Below the pieces are notes generated by a model. That model saw only the letters and a program-made list of their open reading frames with translations. It was not told the DNA's origin and searched no databases. Positions 38,946 through 50,205 of a DNA stretch of 64,000 bases are shown piece after piece; the first letter of the stretch is position 1; every line of letters starts with the position of its first letter. Source of the DNA: Sporosarcina ureae (lineage in GTDB: Bacteria > Bacillota > Bacilli > Bacillales_A > Planococcaceae); the NCBI RefSeq assembly GCF_002109325.1, contig NZ_CP015348.1:1429001-1493000 (forward strand), given 5' to 3'. The position numbers and the translations under genes were made by a program.

Positions 38946-39028
38946 AAACAAGTTAATATAAGTGGTTGAGTTTAGGAGTCCACAATTAAGTTCTTGCGTA
39001 GAGCAAGGGGTTAATTGTGGACTTTTTT
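38946..39028 (+). promoter_or_regulatory. GlpP-controlled antitermination leader of glpFK
   Basis: Starts GAAACAAGTTAATA and contains GGTTGAGTTT, like the glpD leader. The terminator stem is AGTCCACAATTAA (38977-38989) with TTAATTGTGGACT (39011-39023), then TTTTTT. Confidence 0.85.
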
Positions 39029-39079
39029 GCGTCGTAAACGCTCAACTACCAAACTAACACTAGGTAGGAGGAGATGTAG

Positions 39080-41442
<2,363 letters not shown>

Positions 41443-41457
41443 GTTCTTTGCTGAAAG

Positions 41458-41519
41458 TACCTGTAGGTTCATTTGTCGTGACTGTTTTAATTGTCATGCC
41501 TTTCCCTACAGGTATTTTT
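41458..41519 (+). terminator. Terminator of glpFK
   Basis: Stem TACCTGTAGG (41458-41467) / CCTACAGGTA (41505-41514) followed by TTTTT; the loop is long. Confidence 0.7.
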
Positions 41520-41557
41520 CATCCCGTTATCTTTTTAAACTCGCGACCCGTATGAAT

Positions 41558-42331
41558 CTACAAGGATAGTTTGTAGTGGCTAAAGACATCGAATATAGAG
41601 TAATAATAAAGTTCGCTGCCATCTAAAAATAATAGCCGATCCGCACGATTGGAAGTTAATTGTGGCTGCAATGGATTTCCATCAGGTTTACGGAAGTCGA
41701 GCTCTTGAACTATTTCGTAGGAATCAGCTTTTCTAATCAATTCAAAAAAGTGATGATGATCAAAGTACTTTCGATGCACGACCATTGCATCGCCATTGAT
41801 CGCAAATGTTTGAAATCCAAGTGCGTCAGTAGAGAATTGGAACTCGCCACTTTCATTCATTAAACCAATTTGTGCATCCATGCCAATGAAATACCAAATT
41901 TCATCATTCGCTGCCACATTCAGCGCCAAACATTCTCCTGTAAGCTTTCTATCATTCCCGTCATCTATAATATTTCCCTCATGATCCCAGCCCACTAGCC
42001 CTGAATTACCAATTGGTTTCTTCCAACCATAATTACCATAAACGCCTTCATCAAAATAACCTGTCCATATCTGATTATCTTTCGTCGTATATATATGGTC
42101 GATTCCATCGCCTAAACAGAATGAACGAATCAAGTTCCCGTCCCAATCATAGACGCGTCCATTTTGATCAACATGGGTTTCATCATGATAAATAGATCTT
42201 GCGCAAGCAAGCAGTATATGGTCATCGTCAATCGATTCAACTACATGATAATTCCACTGTTCATTCGGCAAATGCAGTACCGTCTCCTTACCATCCTTCA
42301 GACGAAGTACTTTTACGAATAAGTCTGACAA
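41558..42331 (-). CDS. Beta-propeller-like protein of unknown function
   Basis: 257 residues rich in Asp, Trp and Gly with repeated strand-turn units (NGRVYDWDGNLIRSFCLGDG, KDNQIWTGYFDEGVYG, NDEIWYFIGMD), suggesting a beta-propeller. No signal peptide or membrane segment. I recognise no family. The start is uncertain: the frame is closed by a TGA about 30 bp upstream, contains no ATG there, and TTG 42331 lacks a clear ribosome site. It may be TTG-started or have lost its 5' end. The 265 bp to the next gene hold no feature. Confidence 0.55.
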   Translation of the reverse strand: MSDLFVKVLRLKDGKETVLHLPNEQWNYHVVESIDDDHILLACARSIYHDETHVDQNGRVYDWDGNLIRSFCLGDGIDHIYTTKDNQIWTGYFDEGVYGNYGWKKPIGNSGLVGWDHEGNIIDDGNDRKLTGECLALNVAANDEIWYFIGMDAQIGLMNESGEFQFSTDALGFQTFAINGDAMVVHRKYFDHHHFFELIRKADSYEIVQELDFRKPDGNPLQPQLTSNRADRLLFLDGSELYYYSIFDVFSHYKLSL

Positions 42332-42597
42332 GTATATTGAACTGCTATCAATTCATACTTTCCCATAGTGTACAGGTATATCAGATAGAAATAATAAAAT
42401 GTGAAAAACAGTTATATATCACTACCTATTTCATTACATTTCGAATATACGTCAACCAATGCAGCGTGCTAAAATATATTAAATGCAATTCCAAAGAGGA
42501 TGTGTAAAACTCAAAAGAAGTTCGTTATTAGCTGTACGCTCATCACGTTACACGGTATTTGATTTATAAAATCAAACGATTAAAGAGGTGTTCAAAG

Positions 42598-43233
42598 TTG
42601 ATAGCAGAAAATAAAGAACAAACGATATTTACTCATACAGGAAAGAAAATCATAACAGATCGTGTGATTGATATAATAGCGAAAGTCGATGAACCACTAG
42701 TCGTTGTACTCGGCAATATGTTAAGCGACGAAGAATGCGACGAACTGATTCAGCTTTCTACAGATAAAATGAAACGTTCTAAAATCGGCATAATTCATGC
42801 AGAAAATGAAATTAGAACAAGTAGCGGTATGTTTATTGAAGAACCTGATAACTTGATCGTCCTACGGATAGAAAAACGGATTGAAACAATTATGAATATC
42901 TCCATCGAACACGGCGAAAGTCTCCAAGTTCTTCACTACCTACCTGGACAAGAATATAAAGCGCATCACGACTTCTTCTCAGCAACAAGCAACGTTACGA
43001 ATAACCGGATTAGCACACTCGTCATGTACTTGAACGATGTCGAACAAGGCGGCGAAACGTACTTCCCTCACCTCAAACTGTCCATCACACCTAAAAAAGG
43101 AATGGCTGTCTACTTTGAGTATTTTTACAACGATCCGCTGATGAATGACCTAACATTACACGGTGGTGCACCAATAGAAGTCGGAGAGAAATTTGTAGCT
43201 ACGCAGTGGATGAGAAAACAAAAAGTACGGTAA
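42598..43233 (+). CDS. Prolyl 4-hydroxylase-type 2-oxoglutarate/Fe(II) oxygenase
   Basis: 211 residues, double-stranded beta-helix oxygenase. Iron ligands fit H123-x-D125 (KAHHDFF) and His188 (LTLHGGAP); Lys198 in GEKFVATQW would bind 2-oxoglutarate. RTSSGMF and NNRISTLVMYLNDVEQGGET closely resemble the Bacillus anthracis prolyl 4-hydroxylase BaP4H from memory. Start is TTG 42598, with AGAGGTG 7 bp upstream. Its bacterial target protein is not known; collagen-like spore or surface proteins and elongation factors are possibilities. Confidence 0.88.
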   Translation: MIAENKEQTIFTHTGKKIITDRVIDIIAKVDEPLVVVLGNMLSDEECDELIQLSTDKMKRSKIGIIHAENEIRTSSGMFIEEPDNLIVLRIEKRIETIMNISIEHGESLQVLHYLPGQEYKAHHDFFSATSNVTNNRISTLVMYLNDVEQGGETYFPHLKLSITPKKGMAVYFEYFYNDPLMNDLTLHGGAPIEVGEKFVATQWMRKQKVR

Positions 43234-43278
43234 AAGGCTCTATTAACTATCATCTATAATTTATATATTCGTATTGTC

Positions 43279-43316
43279 AATCCGTCCAGTTTAATCAGCT
43301 GAACGGATTTTTTATT
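43279..43316 (+). terminator. Terminator of the prolyl hydroxylase gene
   Basis: Stem AATCCGT / ACGGATT with inner CAG/CTG pairing, followed by TTTTTATTT. Confidence 0.7.
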
Positions 43317-43446
43317 TCTCCATGATAAACACTAACGCCTACTCTGACTAAAACAAATACAACAACGTAATAAGATGATAGTATTAATCCAAAGGCTCTT
43401 TTATCTACAAAATCGAGCACTATTACTACTTTAAATGGGGAGTTTC

Positions 43447-44247
43447 ATGTATTTACTCACTATCTTTTTAATTTTTGGTATATTAACCGGTTTTTTATCT
43501 AGTATGTTTGGATTCGGCGGCGGTTTTGTCGTCATACCTGTTTTATATATTTTGTTACCTGAGTTGAATTTTCCTGAGCCGTTAGTTATGCATGTTGCTA
43601 TAGGAACATCTCTTGCGATCATGATCATCAATTCAATCAACTCTACGATCTCTCATTATCGTAGAGGCCATATTTTATGGTTTATCTTCTTTCAATTGGC
43701 ACCTGCTATTACTGTTGGCGCGTTAATAGGTGGTTTACTATCGCCTTTTATAGAAGGTGATATTCTTAGGTACTTATTTATTGGTCTTATCCTATACACC
43801 ATTTTCTCATCATTGATTGGGAAAGGTTTTATACATGTGAATACGGATAGTATACAAATGCCTGGACGCTTGAAAACATCACTCATTGGGAGCGGTGTCG
43901 GTTTTATTTCTACGTTACTTGGTGTTGGCGGTAGTCTAATGACCATTCCATTCTTGAGAAGTTGTCGATTAAAAATGGTTAATGCGGTGGCTTTAGCTAC
44001 ACCACTGAGCCTACCTATCGCGATGATTGGTGCTACTACATCCATATTTAACGGCATGCAGCAAACCGGTCTACCCCCTTGGTCATTTGGCTTTGTCTAT
44101 GTACCCGCCTTTTTCGGCATTGTGATTGGTGGTTTTATAGGCGTGCCAGTTGGAACACGCATTGCTCATCGTTTGCCCGATCAATTATTCTCCAAAGTTT
44201 ATTTGGCATTGCTTGTTGTTGTAGTTATTACGATGATAGTGAAATAA
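43447..44247 (+). CDS. TauE/SafE-family sulfite exporter-like membrane protein
   Basis: 266 residues with about eight helices in two repeats, each with the family Gly-rich turn: MFGFGGGFVVIPVL in the first and TLLGVGGSLMTIPFL in the second. Members move sulfite, sulfonates or other organic anions out of the cell, but the substrate here is unknown. ATG 43447 follows TGGGGA at good spacing, so the ATG at 43435 is not used. It stands alone with no sulfur genes beside it. Confidence 0.82.
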   Translation: MYLLTIFLIFGILTGFLSSMFGFGGGFVVIPVLYILLPELNFPEPLVMHVAIGTSLAIMIINSINSTISHYRRGHILWFIFFQLAPAITVGALIGGLLSPFIEGDILRYLFIGLILYTIFSSLIGKGFIHVNTDSIQMPGRLKTSLIGSGVGFISTLLGVGGSLMTIPFLRSCRLKMVNAVALATPLSLPIAMIGATTSIFNGMQQTGLPPWSFGFVYVPAFFGIVIGGFIGVPVGTRIAHRLPDQLFSKVYLALLVVVVITMIVK

Positions 44248-44350
44248 AGATCTACTCAGTTATTGAATGAAAAAAGACGCTTACTGAAGATTTCGGTACG
44301 TGGCAGTTCTATCCACAAACACTAAAAGATGAATCAACTCATTTTATTAA

Positions 44351-44387
44351 AAAAGCGCCAACTCCATAGACTGGAGTTGACGCTTTA
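44351..44387. terminator. Bidirectional terminator
   Basis: Stem AAAGCGCCAACTCCA / TGGAGTTGACGCTTT between the convergent TauE-like and oxidoreductase genes. Confidence 0.75.
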
Positions 44388-44432
44388 AATATAGCTTATG
44401 ATAAAATTGTCTTCTTCCCTTAGGAAAAATCC

Positions 44433-45365
44433 TCATTTCACTTCTATAACAATTTTTCCTTTTGCATGGTGAGTTGCGCTTAATTCATGTGCATCTCGTA
44501 GTCCTTTGGCGGATAGAGGAAATGTGTGGCCTATATGGGTTTTCACTTCTCCTTTTTGCATTAGCTCGCCAAGTTCGGCAAGTTGCTTTCCATTCGGATT
44601 AAGCCATAGAGATTCAGCTGTAATATGATTAGCTTCAGCCTTTTCAAGATTTGGCTGGCCTGCAATCGAAACCAGTCGCCCCCCTTTTTTAACTACACTC
44701 AAGCTTTTCTCTAAAATCTCACCGCCCATTGTATCAACAACTAAATCAACGTCTTTTACGACATCTGTAAAATCAGTTGTTTCATAGTTAATAAATTCGT
44801 CAACACCGAGCTCTTTTAAGAAAGCTTCGTTCTTACCACTAGCTGTCGATAGAACATAAGCGCCAAAACTTTTAGCGATTTGAATACCCAAGCTTCCAAC
44901 ACCGCCCGAGCCAGCATGAATTAAGACTTTGTCTCCTGGTTTAATTTGACCAAAGTCAACAAGACATTGCCAAGCTGTTAGTCCGGCTAGTGGAACTGAA
45001 GCAGCTTCCTCAAAACTAACATCGGCTGGTTTTAAAGCAACTAAGTCTTCGTTAACAGCAACATACTCAGCGTATGTTCCATTTTCCATTGCCGGACGAG
45101 CGAATACTTCATCTCCTACTTTGAAACTCTTCACGTCTTTCCCTACTTCAGCGATCACTCCTGCTGCATCCCATCCCAAAATAAGCGGAAATTCAAAAGG
45201 TATATTCTCTTTCATATAACCTTCTCGAACTTTCCAGTCAATAGGATTTACTGACGTTGCATGCATCTCTATTAATACCTGATGATGTTGTATTTCCGGC
45301 TTCGGAAGTTCTTTCTCAATAAGTTCTTCTGCCCCACCGTATTGTTCAATAACAATTGCTTTCAT
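44433..45365 (-). CDS. Zinc-independent medium-chain oxidoreductase (quinone reductase-like)
   Basis: 310 residues, medium-chain dehydrogenase/reductase. The N-terminal GroES-like domain has no zinc-binding cysteine cluster. The Rossmann domain carries HAGSGGVGSLGIQIAKSFGA, typical of NADPH-dependent quinone oxidoreductases and enoyl reductases. The C-terminus HHAKGKIVIEVK is usual for this group, in which many enzymes reduce quinones or reactive enals. A GGGAGAG ribosome site precedes the ATG. The physiological substrate is unknown. Confidence 0.85.
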   Translation of the reverse strand: MKAIVIEQYGGAEELIEKELPKPEIQHHQVLIEMHATSVNPIDWKVREGYMKENIPFEFPLILGWDAAGVIAEVGKDVKSFKVGDEVFARPAMENGTYAEYVAVNEDLVALKPADVSFEEAASVPLAGLTAWQCLVDFGQIKPGDKVLIHAGSGGVGSLGIQIAKSFGAYVLSTASGKNEAFLKELGVDEFINYETTDFTDVVKDVDLVVDTMGGEILEKSLSVVKKGGRLVSIAGQPNLEKAEANHITAESLWLNPNGKQLAELGELMQKGEVKTHIGHTFPLSAKGLRDAHELSATHHAKGKIVIEVK

Positions 45366-45526
45366 CTACTTCACTCTCCCTATTCTGCTCATTCAGTATA
45401 GATACCCGTTTAATCAAAAAAGTATTCATTTACTGAGCTAACATCGTTTTCCTCAAGAAATAAATCTACTCGCAAAAGAAATATTACTTATTGACAGATA
45501 ATTCTTGATGACTTCATAACCCCTGA

Positions 45527-45568
45527 CCAACCACTTTTGTGTTACAGTTGTTACATAAAAGTAGTTGG
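45527..45568. repeat. Long imperfect inverted repeat
   Basis: CCAACCACTTTTGTGTTAC and GTTACATAAAAGTAGTTGG form a 19-bp stem with three mismatches around a 4-nt loop. No T-run follows. Could be an operator or RNA hairpin; nothing else is visible in 45366-45664. Confidence 0.55.
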
Positions 45569-45664
45569 TTTACATACCGCTAATTAGATGGTCTTGAAAA
45601 TGTTTTATAGTGAATTCTTGTAATGTAGAGATAGAAGAGAATCATTTCTAAAAAGGAGGACGGC

Positions 45665-45889
45665 ATGAACCTAGGCCTTATTGTTTCATTGATTATCGTT
45701 GTCATTGTTTTAGTTGTCGGATTACTTTTGACCATGTCCATTGCTAATTCTAGTACTAGTTCCAGCACTAATTCCAGTACTAAAACGTACAGTAGTAAAA
45801 AAAGCTTTTCCAATTTAATGTGGATTTATGTTTTATCATTACCAGTAATTATTATATTGACCGTTATAGCTATATTTATATTTTACTAA
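45665..45889 (+). CDS. Small two-helix membrane protein
   Basis: 74 residues. Two transmembrane helices (LIVSLIIVVIVLVVGLLLTM and IYVLSLPVIIILTVIAIFIF) flank a Ser/Thr-rich, slightly basic loop (SSTSSSTNSSTKTYSSKKS). An AAGGAGG ribosome site 6 bp before the ATG supports expression. I recognise no family. It stands alone next to an IS1182-type element. Confidence 0.6.
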   Translation: MNLGLIVSLIIVVIVLVVGLLLTMSIANSSTSSSTNSSTKTYSSKKSFSNLMWIYVLSLPVIIILTVIAIFIFY

Positions 45890-46073
45890 CTATTTGAGAG
45901 TGAAATTACGTTCGATCTCCTAACTTCTCGGCGTGTAAAGGCACTATCTTTATCTATAATGTATTAATGTTCTTGGATACTTACGTTCTAACCCATTTAC
46001 AATACAAAACATTTATATTTCAGCAGACGCAAAAACGAGGCTGGGACATAACTAGCCAGAAGTGAGCCAAAAA

Positions 46074-46116
46074 AGGGTTCGATCATCGGTTTTTGATGAT
46101 CGAACCCTTTTTGTAT
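46074..46116 (-). terminator. Terminator inside the left end of the IS1182-type element
   Basis: AAAAGGGTTCGATCATC / GATGATCGAACCCTTTT hairpin, directly downstream of the transposase stop codon, with T-runs in both directions. Confidence 0.75.
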
Positions 46117-46135
46117 AGAAATCCTTGTACGACTT

Positions 46136-47713
46136 CTATACATTTACCTCCCTGGCAGTGTACTTTCTCAAGTTCACTGCCAATAAACCGAAGGCTAATT
46201 CATTTTTCACCTTTTCCTTTCCTCTTACGGAGAAACGAGTGAACCCCAAATTAGCCTTCAAGAATCCAAAAACTGGCTCTACGTCAATCTTGCGCTTGCC
46301 GTAAATTTCACCTGTTTTCTTATCTGAAAGCTTTTCACGAATATATTCTTTTTGCTGTTCCCACTTTTCATTCACATACAACTTCCTATTGTTCTCTTCT
46401 TTTGCTTTGGTACAGAAAGAGCGCAATGGGCAGCTTGAACAATCCTCACATTCGTATACTTTCATCGTCCGTGTGAATTGATAACGATCCGTCCGATTGG
46501 AAAGGTAGCGGAACACGAGTTTTCTGTCATTTGGGCAAGTAAAGGTATCCGTAGTTTCATCATATGCCCAATTCGCTGTATTGAAAGGATCGGTTTTGTA
46601 CTTCTTTTTCTTTTCTTTCCGGTAGTGGTTATAGGTAATAAGCGGAACGCGCTTTCGATTTTCAATGACATCTCCGTAATTCTGTTCACTTCCATAACCG
46701 GCATCCGCGACAATATACTGTGGCAGCTCAAAAAAGTCTTGTTCAATAGTATCTAAGAATGGAATGAGTGTACGCGTATCGGTCGGATTTGGATACACGT
46801 CAAAAGCGAGGGTATATTGCCCTTCGGTCGCAATTTGCACATTATATCCCGGTTTTAGTTGCCCGTTTTTCATATAATCATCTTTCATCCGCATAAAGGT
46901 CGCATCGCGGTCCGTCTTCGAGTAGCTGTTACGATGGCCAAAGATCTTCATATCGTGCTGATACTTCTGCTTTCGATCCAAGAAGTCTTGAAATTGTTTA
47001 CGGTATTGTTTAGGTTCTTTTCGTAGCGAGCGAATTTGTTTACGTTCCTCGACATCTTCGCTAGCGTTAATCTTTTCTGTATAGGTTTGGATAGTATCAT
47101 CTAGCTTCTCTACTACTTTAGACAGTTCCGCAGTAGATAGTTCATCCAGACTTTCCCGTTCGATTTCAGGGATGATCTCTTTTTCTAACAGCTCTTCGTA
47201 CATCTGACTGGACCTTTCTACAAGACCTGAACTATACCGTTCCACTGACTTGCGCCAGACAAATGTAAATTTGTTGGCATTCGCCTCAATCTTTGTTCCA
47301 TCAATAAAAATGGCTTCTTCATCAATTAGCTGTTTTTGTACCAGCTGGCAACGAAATTGCACGAAGCACTGGCGTAGTACTTCTTTTACTTCAGGATGAA
47401 CGCGAAATCGATTGATGGTGCGATAGCTTGGTTTATAACCTTGAGCTAACCACATCATGCGAAGGCTATCTTTTAACAGTCCTTCTATTTTTCTGCCCGA
47501 AAAAACAGACTGTGTATAGGCACACAAAATGATCTTTAACATCATCCGTGGATGATAAGATGGGCAACCTGTCTCACGCAAAAAGCTGTCAAATGCTTGT
47601 TTCGGAATGCTTTCGACTAGATCATGCACGGCGTAAGCAATATCATGTTCTTGTAAGCTAATTTCTAAATCTAAAGGTAAAATCAGTTGGTTCATGTTAT
47701 AATCTTTAAACAT
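46136..47713 (-). CDS. IS1182-family transposase
   Basis: 525 residues, full length. The N-terminal part has the usual LESIPKQAFDSFL-like start and HPRMMLKIILCAYTQSVFSGRKIE. The DDE core includes Asp in AIFIDGTKIEANANK and Asp in YIVADAGYGSEQNYG, with a Glu near KIDVEPVFGFLKANLGF. A cysteine-rich insert (CEDCSSCPLRSFC) is typical of this family. GGAGG lies 8 bp before the ATG. There are no stops or frameshifts, so the element may be mobile. Confidence 0.93.
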   Translation of the reverse strand: MFKDYNMNQLILPLDLEISLQEHDIAYAVHDLVESIPKQAFDSFLRETGCPSYHPRMMLKIILCAYTQSVFSGRKIEGLLKDSLRMMWLAQGYKPSYRTINRFRVHPEVKEVLRQCFVQFRCQLVQKQLIDEEAIFIDGTKIEANANKFTFVWRKSVERYSSGLVERSSQMYEELLEKEIIPEIERESLDELSTAELSKVVEKLDDTIQTYTEKINASEDVEERKQIRSLRKEPKQYRKQFQDFLDRKQKYQHDMKIFGHRNSYSKTDRDATFMRMKDDYMKNGQLKPGYNVQIATEGQYTLAFDVYPNPTDTRTLIPFLDTIEQDFFELPQYIVADAGYGSEQNYGDVIENRKRVPLITYNHYRKEKKKKYKTDPFNTANWAYDETTDTFTCPNDRKLVFRYLSNRTDRYQFTRTMKVYECEDCSSCPLRSFCTKAKEENNRKLYVNEKWEQQKEYIREKLSDKKTGEIYGKRKIDVEPVFGFLKANLGFTRFSVRGKEKVKNELAFGLLAVNLRKYTAREVNV

Positions 47714-47802
47714 AAGGATACCTCCGATACTTTTTGTTGTGGTGACTAAATTTTATCAGAAGGTATCCTTTTTTTCTTCCTAAAACTAAAAAAATATATA
47801 AA

Positions 47803-47845
47803 AAAGAACGGACCCCATAAACTTCAATGGGTCCGTTCTTTTTCG
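47803..47845. terminator. Hairpin inside the right end of the IS1182-type element
   Basis: AAGAACGGACCCAT-type stem closing on GGGTCCGTTCTTTTT. It lies upstream of the transposase and would stop transcription entering from outside. Confidence 0.7.
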
Positions 47846-47901
47846 ATTTCAAGGAGGGTTTTGTCCCAGCCTCGTTTTTAAAATATATAGTGGGAAAACG
47901 G

Positions 47902-47920
47902 CTTACATCATGCCGCCCAT
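47902..47920 (-). other. groEL 3'-end-like repeat, possible attachment site
   Basis: Minus strand ATGGGCGGCATGATGTAAG, encoding Met-Gly-Gly-Met-Met-stop, the usual GroEL C-terminus. The preceding frame reads CNSPDS, not a groEL body. An identical 19-mer in the same orientation is at 60848-60866. Confidence 0.5.
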
Positions 47921-49060
47921 AGAGTCCGGGCTATTACACTTGTATATCTTCTAGTACAAATCGTTATACATCAACGTTCCGGAATGTTTCGTTCAATTTA
48001 ATTATATCAACTTATACTGGTTTTTATAATTTTCAGCATCAATTACGGCATCAAATATGACCTTGTGGCATCAGAAACAGATAGCTAAAAGTTTTTAGAT
48101 TCCGCCGTCTGTTTTCTTGTAAAGTATTGCTAATTTGGATCGGTAGATGAAGTGCTATTTAGTGCTAAAATATCATTCTTGCACAAATTTCTCAATATCC
48201 CTAAGCCACAGTTTTTACTTCGCCCTGTAAATTGATATAGCTGTGAAATTTAATCGAACCTTACTATATCTGTATTCAATGGCTTTCTTTTCGTAATCAT
48301 TTAAACTATCCTATATGTCTATACCGATTCAGGAAGATTCGGGGTCGTATTGAAGGAAGTGCCACACCCGGAAATGGACAAACTTCCGGGCGCTGGATAA
48401 GTGAAGATAAATTCCTGGTTGTGCATGAAACGAAAACAAAGTACCTGGGTAACATTGAATTCGGAGTTCAATGTTGCACAGGTACTCTTTATTAAATATT
48501 GCAATTTGGGCCATTTTTTTGCCCCAATAATGAGGATAAACGTTGGTGTAATTATTACAGAATCCATTTGAAAGTAAATGCCGTTCTGTTTAAGGCAGAT
48601 GTCATGCAAAATTATGTGTGGGTATGGGGGGGAATTCTACCAGATGCTTGTCAAGGTGCTGTCCCCCCAAAGCCTGCTTTGCGAATCCGGAATTCCTCTT
48701 TAAACTTTTGAATTTCCGGATGTAACGGATGCAATCGTTGGAATTAGTGCATTTAATCCAATTAGTTTTTTGGGTTTTGATATTTGTTTATAGATCATCT
48801 TTTATCACCTTTACGTTAGCTTACCAAAAGGTTTAACAAATTTCTGTGGTTTTTGACATAGCTGAATTTTGGATGTGCTAAATAGCAGCATAATTGAGAT
48901 TTTGGGGTTATTTGTGCTTTAAAATCGGTTTTTGAAGTTACTATTTTGGGGGGAGTGGACGCGAAGGTTGGGCGGTCGAAAGGGAGATTCCCACACTACC
49001 ACAGTTTCATCTCCCTATTTCCAACAAAAAAAGGCAGAGCGTCGTGAAAACGCTCGACCC
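47921..49060. other. Long region without a supported gene
   Basis: About 1.1 kb with many stops in all frames. A hairpin around 48452-48487 (GTACCTGGGTAACATTGAA with a partial complement ending CAGGTAC) and a G-run near 48630 are the only structures noted. It looks like decayed DNA between the IS element and msrA. A weak terminator for msrA (T-run on the minus strand) is near 49024-49058. Confidence 0.5.
48700..48798 (-). CDS. Possible 32-residue peptide
   Basis: A short frame starting MIYKQISKPKKLIGLNALIP, with AAAGGTGAT 5 bp before the ATG. Hydrophilic start, then mixed residues. The ribosome site is the only support; it could be the leftover start of a lost gene. Confidence 0.2.
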   Translation of the reverse strand: MIYKQISKPKKLIGLNALIPTIASVTSGNSKV

Positions 49061-49075
49061 CCTACCCAATCCTTA

Positions 49076-49608
49076 TTATTTTCCCCAGTGCTCCGCGATG
49101 AATTCAGTGCGGCCAGAACGGGCACGGTTGTCTGTGTAATGTTCTTTTTCTTTTATGTAATAATCTTGATGGTATTCTTCAGCCCGGTAGAAAGTTTCTG
49201 CGGGGCGGATTGCTGTGACGATCGGTTTTGAGAAAACGCCGCTTGCCGCTAGGTTGGCTTTCGATTTCTCGGCAACTTCCTGTTGCGCTTCTGTGTAATG
49301 GAAAATCGCGGTTGTGTACGATGAGCCGCGGTCGTGGAATTGACCTTCTGCGTCTGTTGGGTCGATTTGTTGCCAGAATACTTCGAGCAACTTTTCATAT
49401 GAAAACAAAGCAGGGTCAAATGTGATTTCAACAACTTCCACATGGCCCGATTCACCATTTTTCACATCTTCATACGTTGGATTATCGAGATGCCCGCCCA
49501 TATAACCTGACTCGATATCTTGGACGCCTGGCCATTCTTTAAACGGTTTCACCATGCACCAGAAACATCCTCCTGCAAATGCAGCTTTTTCAAACTTTTT
49601 TCAGTCAT
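49076..49608 (-). pseudogene. msrA: Peptide methionine sulfoxide reductase A, frameshifted before the active site
   Basis: MsrA reduces methionine-S-sulfoxide in proteins. From 49555 downward the reading frame matches MsrA to its C-terminus (SGYMGGHLDNPTYEDV, PTDAEGQFHDRGSSYTTAIF). The real start should be ATG 49608, with AAAGGAG 9 bp upstream, reading MTEKSLKK. In the A-run copied from 49586-49590 one base is missing, so translation runs into a TGA after 19 codons. Adding one A restores MTEKSLKKAAFAGGCFWC joined to MVKPFKEW, which includes the catalytic cysteine. So msrA is inactive here unless the homopolymer is a sequencing error or is bypassed. It lies 46 bp after mtnD. Confidence 0.85.
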
Positions 49609-49654
49609 TGTCTATATCTCCTTTCAATTATAGCGAGTGTACAAAACGCCTCTT

Positions 49655-50167
49655 TTAGTAAACCGGTACCCATCCTTCTTGTGTTACGAAGATGCGGGCA
49701 GCTACTACTTTGCGATCGGCTGCGAGTGTGAAATAGTGGCGGATGTTTTCCGGAACGGAAATTAAATCACCTGGGTTAAGATGCACTTCAAAGAATCGTT
49801 CGTCTTTTCCTTGAATGATGAATACGCCGTGTCCACTGACTATGTAACGCACTTCATCGTCTGTATGGTGGTGTTCTTGTTCGAAGTTTTTCAGAAGTTC
49901 ATCCAAATTAGGTGTCGCATCTGATAGTGAGATAATGTCTGCCGTTTTATAACCGCGGCGCTCTGAAATATCGTCGATTTCTGTTTTAAAAGCCTTAAGA
50001 ATCTCTTCTTTTTCTTCATCAGTTAAATTGAATTTTTCACGAAGGTTTTCGGGTAGCTTTTCGATATCCCAATACTCATAAACGACTTCTTGTTGCTCTA
50101 GAAATGCCGCAACCTCTGTTTGTGTTTCAATAACTTCGTTTGTTCCTTGAATTGTAATTGTCGCCAT
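49655..50167 (-). CDS. mtnD: Acireductone dioxygenase
   Basis: Cupin metalloenzyme of methionine salvage. With iron it splits acireductone to the 2-oxo acid that MtnE converts to methionine. The metal site is HxHx3E in EHHHTDDEVRYIV, with a fourth His in IRHYFTL. Start MATITIQG at 50167 matches the family and gives about 170 residues; the ATG at 50176 has too short a spacing to GGAG. It follows mtnX by 38 bp. In Bacillus, mtnB usually stands between mtnX and mtnD, but it is absent here. Confidence 0.93.
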   Translation of the reverse strand: MATITIQGTNEVIETQTEVAAFLEQQEVVYEYWDIEKLPENLREKFNLTDEEKEEILKAFKTEIDDISERRGYKTADIISLSDATPNLDELLKNFEQEHHHTDDEVRYIVSGHGVFIIQGKDERFFEVHLNPGDLISVPENIRHYFTLAADRKVVAARIFVTQEGWVPVY

Positions 50168-50205
50168 TTTACTCATCTCTCCTCTGATATATTTTTGGTT
50201 TTTAC

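Larger units (their letters stand above)
46031..47880 (-). mobile_element. IS1182-family insertion sequence, intact
   Basis: About 1.85 kb with terminal inverted repeats: AAAAACGAGGCTGGGACATA at the left and its near-complement at 47861-47880. It holds one complete transposase gene. Strong hairpins lie inside both ends (46074-46116, 47803-47845). No target duplication could be identified. Confidence 0.88.

Noticed and set aside
47902..47920. A complete groEL gene
   Set aside because: Only the last five codons and stop are present; the preceding frame does not read as GroEL.
48319..48609. 96-residue open frame on the minus strand
   Set aside because: No ribosome site, odd composition and no recognisable family; it lies in a region with many stops that looks decayed.
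49076..49555. msrA as an intact gene starting at 49555
   Set aside because: That start would omit GGCFWC, the catalytic centre. The upstream sequence clearly encodes it in the other frame after a one-base loss.
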